From the NCBI RefSeq assembly GCF_910586915.1, contig NZ_CAJULN010000047.1:1-18776 (forward strand): 18,776 nucleotides of DNA, written 5' to 3'. Origin of the DNA: an uncultured Bacteroides sp. (GTDB lineage: Bacteria; Bacteroidota; Bacteroidia; Bacteroidales; Bacteroidaceae). A program made the translations under genes and the position numbers. The notes beneath the pieces are model-generated. The model did not search any database and was not told where the DNA came from. It saw only the letters and a list, made by a program, of their open reading frames with translations. Below, in pieces: positions 13,559 to 18,776 of the stretch; the stretch's first letter is position 1; each line of letters starts with the position of its first letter.

Positions 13559-14050
13559 TTATCTCACAATATCTTCCGGAAACTTGGCAGGCATTTCCAC
13601 TCTTTTCCATGTCTCGTAATACCAGGAATTGAGTTCGTGTCCGTTCAAGTCGTTCTTGATAAAGTATTTTAAATGCAGATAATTCCTATCCTTAATCTCA
13701 AATTCGAGAATATTGTCCTGATTGTCCAACATCGGAAGGTGAATATTCTTTTCGATGCTTTCTTTGTAAGAGTCATCCGTCAAGAGTTTCCACGTTCCGT
13801 ATCCGGTGATTATCGCGTTGGAGCCGGGAATGACAGTAAAATTAACAATTCTCCCGTCATCACTCAATACTTTGAATGTATTGCTGGGCTTCAATTCTCC
13901 CGGGACATCGGGAGATTCCGACACATAATGGCAGAGCTGCCAAATACCTTTCAACTCGCCCGCTTTGAACTTGGTTTTCTTTTGTGCCATCGCACCTGTT
14001 ACCGCCAACAACATTATTGAAAGCATGGTAAAGAAATAGAGCTTTTTCAT
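13559..14050 (-). CDS. Secreted DUF4488-like protein
   Basis: This 163-residue protein begins with a clear signal peptide (MKKLYFFTMLSIMLLAVTG, then AMAQ), so the mature protein should be periplasmic or surface-associated. There is no lipobox cysteine. The mature part, GELKGIWQLCHYVSESPDV, GTWKLLTDDSYKES, and a C-terminal SWYYETWKRVEMP, resembles small Bacteroides proteins labelled DUF4488 and looks like a single lipocalin-like beta-barrel. I make this assignment from memory of the family. No catalytic residues can be named and the function is unknown. It is a single-gene unit with its own promoter and terminator. Confidence 0.88.
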   Translation of the reverse strand: MKKLYFFTMLSIMLLAVTGAMAQKKTKFKAGELKGIWQLCHYVSESPDVPGELKPSNTFKVLSDDGRIVNFTVIPGSNAIITGYGTWKLLTDDSYKESIEKNIHLPMLDNQDNILEFEIKDRNYLHLKYFIKNDLNGHELNSWYYETWKRVEMPAKFPEDIVR

Positions 14051-14091
14051 TGTCGTATTATTTTAGTTAACACTCTTGAATGCGTATCCCC

Positions 14092-14121
14092 CAAATATAA
14101 AGATTTATTTCGAGAGAGCAA
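14092..14121 (-). promoter_or_regulatory. Bacteroides-type promoter of the DUF4488-like gene
   Basis: On the minus strand TTG (14119-14121), 19 bases, then TATATTTG (14092-14099), followed about 40 bases later by the ATG at 14050. It lies just beyond the asnS terminator. Confidence 0.7.
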
Positions 14122-14134
14122 TAAGGAAGAGCAT

Positions 14135-14171
14135 AAAAAAACTCGCATAACCAAAAGATTATGCGAGTTTT
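14135..14171 (-). terminator. Intrinsic terminator of asnS
   Basis: A perfect 13-base inverted repeat, AAAACTCGCATAA (14138-14150) and its complement (14159-14171), with an 8-base loop. On the minus strand it ends in a run of seven T. It lies 19 bases after the asnS stop and closes the purB-rluB-asnS run. Confidence 0.92.
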
Positions 14172-14190
14172 ACATAAATATACCGAAATA

Positions 14191-15594
14191 TTAGAAATCA
14201 GCATTTCTCGGCGTACGCGGGAACGGTATCACGTCACGGATATTCGACATACCTGTCACGAAAAGCAACAGACGCTCGAAACCGAGTCCGAAACCGGAGT
14301 GAGGACAAGTACCGAACTTACGGGTATCGAGATACCACCACATATCCTTCATCGGAATATGCATCTCTTCGATACGGGTCATCAGTTTGTTGTAATCCGC
14401 TTCACGTTCGGAACCTCCGATGATTTCACCAATTTTCGGGAAAAGGACATCCATCGCACGTACGGTCTTTCCGTCTTCGTTCTGCTTCATATAGAATGCC
14501 TTGATATCCTTCGGATAGTCTGTCAGAATAACCGGACGCTTGAAGTGTTCTTCCACCAGGTAGCGTTCGTGTTCGGAAGCCAAGTCGACACCCCAGTAAA
14601 CAGGGAATTCAAACTTACGACCTTTTGCAACAGCCTCTTCAAGAATCTTGATACCGTCTGTATAAGACAAACGTACGAAATCATCTTTCAATACGCCTTG
14701 CAGACGTTCAATCAATCCCTTATCAAACATATCGTTAAGGAACTTTACATCGTCCGCACAGTTGTCCAACGCCCATTGCACACAATACTTGATGAATTCT
14801 TCCGCCAAGTTCATGTTGTCGGTGATGTCGTTGAAGGCAACTTCCGGCTCAATCATCCAAAACTCAGCCAAGTGGCGAGGAGTGTTGGAATTCTCGGCAC
14901 GGAAGGTAGGACCGAAAGTATAGATAGCCCCCAAAGCAGTGGCAGCCAATTCTCCTTCCAACTGGCCGGATACAGTCAGACTCGCCTGCTTGCCGAAGAA
15001 GTCACTGTCGTAAGAGATAGAGCCTTTTTCGTCTTTCTTCAGGTCGTAGAGGTTCATGGTGGTCACTTGGAACATTTGTCCGGCACCTTCACAATCCGAT
15101 GCGGTGATAATCGGAGTGTGGAAATAGAAGAATCCCCTGTCATGGAAAAACTTGTGGATAGCAATCGCCATATTGTGACGGATGCGAAACACGGCACCAA
15201 ACGTATTGGTGCGAGGACGCAAGTGAGCAATCTCACGCAAGAATTCCATAGAGTGACCTTTCTTCTGCAACGGATATGTATTGTCGCAAGTACCCAGCAC
15301 TTCAATTTCACGGGCCTGCACTTCCACCTTCTGACCGGAGCCTACCGATTCCACCATTTCACCGTTCACGCTGATACAAGCGCCGGTGGTAATCTGTTTC
15401 AGCATCTCTTCGTCAAAATTGGCTAAGTCTACTACAACCTGCAAATTATTTATTGTAGAACCGTCATTCAGTGCGATAAAGTTTACTTGTTTGCTACCTC
15501 TGCGGGTGCGAACCCATCCTTTCACATTGACCATAGCGCCGATATCCGTGCGCTTCAGTAAGTCAACGATTTTTGTTCTACCAATCTTTTCCAT
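14191..15594 (-). CDS. asnS: Asparaginyl-tRNA synthetase
   Basis: AsnRS, a class IIb synthetase, charges tRNA-Asn with asparagine. The N-terminal OB-fold anticodon-binding domain includes VNVKGWVRTRRGSKQVNFIA (22-41). The catalytic core has class II motif 2, FRAENSNTPRHLAEFWMIEP, at 231-250, and motif 3, GFGLGFERLLLF, near 434-445, with the ATP-binding arginine. The end RDVIPFPRTPRNADF is typical of AsnRS rather than AspRS. A 20-residue insert around 183-203 (DLKKDEKGSISYDSDFFGKQ) lies within the catalytic domain. The length of 467 is normal. It starts 27 bases after the RluB gene and is probably co-transcribed with it. Confidence 0.97.
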   Translation of the reverse strand: MEKIGRTKIVDLLKRTDIGAMVNVKGWVRTRRGSKQVNFIALNDGSTINNLQVVVDLANFDEEMLKQITTGACISVNGEMVESVGSGQKVEVQAREIEVLGTCDNTYPLQKKGHSMEFLREIAHLRPRTNTFGAVFRIRHNMAIAIHKFFHDRGFFYFHTPIITASDCEGAGQMFQVTTMNLYDLKKDEKGSISYDSDFFGKQASLTVSGQLEGELAATALGAIYTFGPTFRAENSNTPRHLAEFWMIEPEVAFNDITDNMNLAEEFIKYCVQWALDNCADDVKFLNDMFDKGLIERLQGVLKDDFVRLSYTDGIKILEEAVAKGRKFEFPVYWGVDLASEHERYLVEEHFKRPVILTDYPKDIKAFYMKQNEDGKTVRAMDVLFPKIGEIIGGSEREADYNKLMTRIEEMHIPMKDMWWYLDTRKFGTCPHSGFGLGFERLLLFVTGMSNIRDVIPFPRTPRNADF

Positions 15595-15621
15595 TTCACT
15601 TATTCTTTATACATATATATA

Positions 15622-17160
15622 TTATTCAAACGAACCCATGCGGAGGTAGTTTACTTCTGCTTCCGACAGGTAACGCCAGTCGCCACGACGCAAGCCTTTC
15701 TTGGTGAGTCCGGCAAAGAATACGCGGTCGAGTTTTACTACTTTATAACCCAGCGATTCGAAAATGCGGCGAACGATGCGGTTCTTGCCGGAGTGAATTT
15801 CGATACCTACCTGGTCTTTCTTGAATTCATCCGTATAGCTGATGGCGTCTGCATGGATTTCACCGTCCTCCAATTGGATACCGGCTGCAATCTGCTCCAT
15901 ATCGGCTTTCGTCAAGTTCTTATCCAGATGAACATGATAGATTTTCTTCTTCAAGAATTTCGGGTGAGTCAACTTAGAAGCCAAGTCACCGTCATTGGTG
16001 AGCAACAATACACCGGTCGTATTGCGGTCGAGGCGTCCTACCGGGTAAATGCGTTCGTTGCAAGCGCCTTTCACCAAATCCATTACTGTGCGGCGTTCCT
16101 GCGGATCGTCTGATGTAGTAACAGTATCTTTCGGTTTATTCAGCAATACATACACCTTACGTTCGATGCTTACCGGCTCTTCGTGGAACTTCACCACATC
16201 GGAGCGTTTGATTTTTGTTCCCAATTCGGTCACTACCTCACCGTTTACGGAAACCACACCTGCGGTGATAAACTCGTCTGCCTCACGGCGCGAGCAAACA
16301 CCAGCGTTAGCTAGGAACTTGTTCAAACGAATCGGTTCGTTCGGGTCGATAAACTGTTCTTTGTACTCAATTTGCTTCTTCATGCTATATTTAGCATTCG
16401 GATCATAATCACTGGTACGCGGACGGGGACGATAACCTCCGTTGGTGTTATTATTGAATCGCGGACGGTAGCCACCACCGTTGTTATTATTATTGCGATA
16501 GCCACCACCTTCGCCGTTGTTAAAGCGGGGACGATACGGACGGTCGCCGCCTTCACGGTTGTAAGAAGGACGCTGGGGACGGTCGCCGTAAGAGCTGCTA
16601 CCTTCGCCGTTGTTGAAGCGGGGACGGTACGGACGGTCGCCACCTTCACGGTTGTAAGAAGGACGCTGGGGACGGTCGCCATAAGAGCCACCACCTTCTC
16701 CATTGTTGAAACGGGGACGATACGGGCGGTCGCCGCCTTCACGGTTGTAAGAAGAACGCTGGGGACGGTCGCCGTAAGAGCCACCACCTTCGCCGTTATT
16801 GAAACGGGGACGATACGGGCGGTCACCACCTTCACGGTTGTAAGAAGGACGCTGGGGACGGTCGCCGTAAGAGTTGCCGCCTTCGCTGTTGTTGAAACGG
16901 GGACGTTGCGGGCGTTCACCACCCTCATTGTTGCTGTTGAAGCGGGGACGATACGAACGTTCTCCTCCTTCATTATTGGTATTAAATCGCGGGCGATACG
17001 GACGGTCATTTCCTTCGCCGTTGTTAAATCCGTTGTTGAAACGGGGACGATACGGGTGGTCTCCACCCTCTCTGTTGTAAGCTCTGTTACCATCACGGCC
17101 GGCACCTGAATTCTCTTCATTGAAAGAATTACCACGCCATTCTTCGTTTTCTATACTCAT
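15622..17160 (-). CDS. RluB/RsuA-family pseudouridine synthase with Gly/Arg-rich repeat extension
   Basis: Residues about 275-512 form a complete pseudouridine synthase of the RsuA/RluB/E/F family. An S4 RNA-binding domain (IRLNKFLANAGVCSRREADE) comes first, then the catalytic GRLDRNTTGVLLLTNDGDL with Asp378. SGKNRIVRRIFESLGYKV follows near the end. It isomerises a uridine in rRNA, most likely 23S; the exact site cannot be read from the sequence, so I give no symbol. The first 250 residues are an unusual low-complexity extension rich in Gly, Arg, Asn, Pro and Tyr, built around YRPRFNN. It includes about 3.7 copies of a 31-residue unit. Such a tail is probably disordered and could bind RNA. 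The gene lies between purB and asnS. Confidence 0.93.
   Translation of the reverse strand: MSIENEEWRGNSFNEENSGAGRDGNRAYNREGGDHPYRPRFNNGFNNGEGNDRPYRPRFNTNNEGGERSYRPRFNSNNEGGERPQRPRFNNSEGGNSYGDRPQRPSYNREGGDRPYRPRFNNGEGGGSYGDRPQRSSYNREGGDRPYRPRFNNGEGGGSYGDRPQRPSYNREGGDRPYRPRFNNGEGSSSYGDRPQRPSYNREGGDRPYRPRFNNGEGGGYRNNNNNGGGYRPRFNNNTNGGYRPRPRTSDYDPNAKYSMKKQIEYKEQFIDPNEPIRLNKFLANAGVCSRREADEFITAGVVSVNGEVVTELGTKIKRSDVVKFHEEPVSIERKVYVLLNKPKDTVTTSDDPQERRTVMDLVKGACNERIYPVGRLDRNTTGVLLLTNDGDLASKLTHPKFLKKKIYHVHLDKNLTKADMEQIAAGIQLEDGEIHADAISYTDEFKKDQVGIEIHSGKNRIVRRIFESLGYKVVKLDRVFFAGLTKKGLRRGDWRYLSEAEVNYLRMGSFE
16501..16872 (-). repeat. 93-base tandem repeats inside the pseudouridine synthase gene
   Basis: Each unit codes for 31 residues of the form SYNREGGDRPYRPRF, NNGEGGGSYGDRPQRP. 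Three full units cover protein residues 106-136, 137-167 and 168-198. A partial unit lies on each side (97-105 and 199-220). The copies differ by few residues (for example S for P at 136, and GSS for GGG near 187-189). This suggests recent expansion or gene-conversion-like homogenisation. The unit length is a multiple of three, so copy-number changes would keep the frame open. Confidence 0.9.
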
Positions 17161-17162
17161 TG

Positions 17163-17178
17163 TTTTATTCGAATAAAA
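17163..17178. promoter_or_regulatory. Perfect 16-base palindrome two bases before the pseudouridine synthase start
   Basis: TTTTATTCGAATAAAA is identical on both strands and ends two bases from the ATG at 17160. It may be a regulator binding site or affect initiation. A GGCC-TCAC-GGCC mini-hairpin (17188-17199) lies 9 bases further upstream. No exact TAnnTTTG is present in the purB gap (the nearest, TAATTTTA, has one mismatch), so read-through from purB is likely. Confidence 0.4.
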
Positions 17179-17235
17179 TTAGACTTTGGCCTCACGGCCT
17201 ATTAAAAACTCGTTTATTATATGATAAGTAAACAA

Positions 17236-18582
17236 TTACATTCCAGTATAAGTATGCGGAGTAATCGCTCTTAACTCTTTTTTAATATCTTCGCTCACTT
17301 CCAATCCTTCGATAAACTCCTTGATAGAGCTTTCTGTGATTGCCTGATTGGTACGGGTGAGAGCCTTCAAGGCTTCGTACGGATGCGGATAAGCCTCGCG
17401 ACGCAAGATGGTCTGAATAGCTTCAGCTACGACGCTCCAACAGTTATCCAAATCGCGGTAGATAGCCGTTTCGTTAAGCAACAGTTTGCGCAATCCCTTC
17501 AAAGAGCTTTGGATAGCAATCACGATATGGCCGAACGGCACGCCTACGTTGCGCAGCACGGTAGAGTCGGTCAGGTCGCGTTGCAAACGGGACACCGGGA
17601 GTTTCACAGCCAAATGTTCCAAGATAGAAGTGGCGATACCCAAGTTACCTTCGGCATTCTCAAAGTCAATGGGGTTCACCTTGTGGGGCATTGCGCTGGA
17701 ACCTACTTCGCCGGCTTTGATTTTCTGCTTGAAGTACTCCATAGAGATGTACTGCCAGAAGTCGCGGTTCATATCCACCATAATGGTATTGATACGCTTC
17801 ATAGCGTCGAAAACGGCAGAGAGGTTATCGTAGTTAGAAATCTGTGTGGTATATTCTTCGCGTTCCAATCCCAACTTATCTGCAACGAAGCGGTTACCGA
17901 ACTGTTTCCAGTCGTACTGCGGATAAGCTACGTGATGTGCGTTGTAGTTTCCGGTCGCACCGCCGAACTTGGCAGTAATCGGGCAAGCCTTCAACATCGC
18001 CAACTGACGCTCGAGACGGTAAACGAATACCATCACCTCTTTACCCAAACGGGTAGGAGAAGCCGGCTGGCCGTGCGTTTTGGCAAGCATCGGGATGTTT
18101 GCCCACTCCGTAGCATAGACTTTCAGTTGTGCTATCAGTTCTTCAAGCAACGGATAATAAACCTGTTCCAACGCTTCCTTGACAGAAAGAGGAACAGACG
18201 TATTGTTGATATCCTGCGAAGTGAGACCGAAGTGGATAAACTCTTTATAGTCGTCCATTCCGCCCATTTTGTCAAATTCTTCTTTCAGGAAGTATTCTAC
18301 GGCCTTCACGTCGTGGTTAGTCACACTTTCGATATCTTTAATGCGCTGCGCGTCTGCTTCCGAGAAGTTACGGTAGATATTCCGTAAAGTTTCAAACACA
18401 CTGCTATCAACTCCTTTCAGTTGTGGCAAAGGAAGTTCGCACAAAGTGATGAAGTATTCCACTTCTACCTGTACACGGTATTTTATCAGTGCAAACTCGG
18501 AAAAATAAGCTGCAAGTGCTTTCGTTTTGCCTCTATATCGACCATCAATCGGAGATATGGCCGTCAATACATCAAGTTCCAT
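17236..18582 (-). CDS. purB: Adenylosuccinate lyase
   Basis: PurB removes fumarate from SAICAR and from adenylosuccinate, two steps of purine synthesis. The 448 residues belong to the fumarase/aspartase superfamily. TSQDINNTSV (121-130), KTHGQPASPTRLGKE (168-182) with His170, and the flexible catalytic loop signature GSSAMPHKVNPIDFENAEGN (294-313) are all present. The start MELDVLTAISPIDGRY is typical of the E. coli-like branch. It is preceded by a TAnnTTTG promoter element and followed after 75 bases by the pseudouridine synthase gene, with no terminator between. Confidence 0.97.
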   Translation of the reverse strand: MELDVLTAISPIDGRYRGKTKALAAYFSEFALIKYRVQVEVEYFITLCELPLPQLKGVDSSVFETLRNIYRNFSEADAQRIKDIESVTNHDVKAVEYFLKEEFDKMGGMDDYKEFIHFGLTSQDINNTSVPLSVKEALEQVYYPLLEELIAQLKVYATEWANIPMLAKTHGQPASPTRLGKEVMVFVYRLERQLAMLKACPITAKFGGATGNYNAHHVAYPQYDWKQFGNRFVADKLGLEREEYTTQISNYDNLSAVFDAMKRINTIMVDMNRDFWQYISMEYFKQKIKAGEVGSSAMPHKVNPIDFENAEGNLGIATSILEHLAVKLPVSRLQRDLTDSTVLRNVGVPFGHIVIAIQSSLKGLRKLLLNETAIYRDLDNCWSVVAEAIQTILRREAYPHPYEALKALTRTNQAITESSIKEFIEGLEVSEDIKKELRAITPHTYTGM

Positions 18583-18608
18583 ACGTTTTTTAGATAATTA
18601 TCAGGCTG

Positions 18609-18616
18609 CAAAATTA
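18609..18616 (-). promoter_or_regulatory. -7 element of the purB promoter
   Basis: On the minus strand TAATTTTG, an exact TAnnTTTG match, 26 bases before the purB ATG. The best upstream TTTTGG sits about 22 bases away, slightly longer than the usual 19-21. No PurR-type box or purine riboswitch is evident. Confidence 0.6.
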
Positions 18617-18679
18617 ACTCTTTTTCCTGAGTTATAAGCCAAAAGAGAAGAGAAAGTTTACATAAAAGCGGCGAGAAAC

Positions 18680-18712
18680 AAAAAAAAGCCTCGCGAATTT
18701 CTTCACGAGGCT
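18680..18712 (-). terminator. Intrinsic terminator of the tRNA-Val transcript
   Basis: On the minus strand AGCCTCGTGAA (18702-18712) pairs with TTCGCGAGGCT (18687-18697), eleven pairs with one G-U and a GAAA loop, followed by eight T. It lies 12 bases beyond the tRNA 3' end and upstream of the purB promoter. Confidence 0.9.
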
Positions 18713-18724
18713 CCTCATTTGATG

Positions 18725-18776
18725 TGGGCGTTGACGGATTCGAACCGCCGACCCTCTGCTTGTAAGGCAGATGCTC
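18725..18776 (-). tRNA. tRNA-Val(UAC), 5' part outside window
   Basis: The minus strand shows the end of the D arm (GAGCA), an anticodon stem TCTGC/GCAGA enclosing the loop CTTACAA (anticodon UAC, valine), and a five-base variable region. The T arm with GTTCGAATC and the 3' acceptor strand AACGCCC plus discriminator A follow. The next bases are CA rather than CCA, so the CCA end is not encoded and must be added by nucleotidyltransferase. The 5' acceptor strand and most of the D arm lie beyond the right edge. Confidence 0.93.

Noticed and set aside
14161..15426. Plus-strand open frame of 421 codons opposite asnS
   Set aside because: It is the antisense shadow of a complete, conserved asnS. 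The product has no recognisable domain, and its beginning lies in the asnS terminator.
16501..16872. Possible CRISPR array or minisatellite
   Set aside because: The units are contiguous, in frame and coding, with no spacers, so this is a protein repeat.
16372..17135. Long open frames on both strands through the repeat tract (245 and 251 codons)
   Set aside because: They arise because the 93-base repeats are a multiple of three and lack stop codons in several frames. The Thr/Val-rich products are artefacts of the repeats.
17383..18387. Plus-strand open frame of 334 codons opposite purB
   Set aside because: It is fully antisense to a clear adenylosuccinate lyase, with no promoter and no family motifs.

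Overview
The window is a piece of a Bacteroides-type chromosome (phylum Bacteroidota). Three things support this. Most intergenic promoters match the Bacteroides consensus (TTTG or TTG, 19-20 bases, then TAnnTTTG) rather than the sigma-70 consensus. The proteins look like the Bacteroides versions, for example a DUF4488-type secreted protein, Rex, a bacterial SUI1 protein and an RluB with a Gly/Arg-rich N-terminal extension. Shine-Dalgarno sequences are mostly absent. The species cannot be named from the sequence alone. Nearly all of the window is housekeeping. Seventeen complete protein genes, one partial gene (ilvE) at the left edge and a partial tRNA-Val at the right edge cover most of it. 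No insertion sequence, prophage, CRISPR array or defence island is visible.

Left block (1-4797, minus strand): mnmA (tRNA 2-thiolation), a secreted subtilisin-like S8 protease, xseA and xseB (the two exonuclease VII subunits) and ilvE (branched-chain aminotransferase, running off the window) are closely spaced. They could be read from the promoter in front of mnmA, with a second possible start just before ilvE. A 400-base divergent spacer (4764-5163) follows. It holds a GC-rich element of 22-base repeats with nested inverted repeats, then the promoter of a plus-strand gene of unknown function that carries an ExoX-C-terminal-like motif.

Middle block (6107-10197): rex, an FAH-family hydrolase and ispF form a minus-strand operon, with rex and the hydrolase overlapping as TAATG. 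Rex is divergent from a plus-strand SUI1/YciH-like gene, and both have near-perfect Bacteroides promoters. SUI1 converges on a secreted protein with two SGNH hydrolase domains in tandem. Two hairpins cover the two stop codons.

Translation block (10263-13429, minus strand): rplM, rpsI, rpsB and tsf lie in transcription order, with one strong promoter before rplM. Three non-coding structures break up the block: a hairpin in the rplM leader, a leader before rpsB with two mutually exclusive pairings, and a 30-base-pair hairpin with a T-tract between rpsB and tsf. A classic terminator follows tsf.

Right block (13484-18776, minus strand): a DUF4488-like secreted protein with its own promoter and terminator; then purB, an RluB-type pseudouridine synthase and asnS, probably co-transcribed and ended by a terminator; then the terminator and 3' two thirds of tRNA-Val(UAC).

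The protein content is ordinary. The most interesting signals are non-coding: the ribosomal-protein leaders, the rpsB-tsf hairpin and the 22-base repeat element. I see no convincing new protein system.
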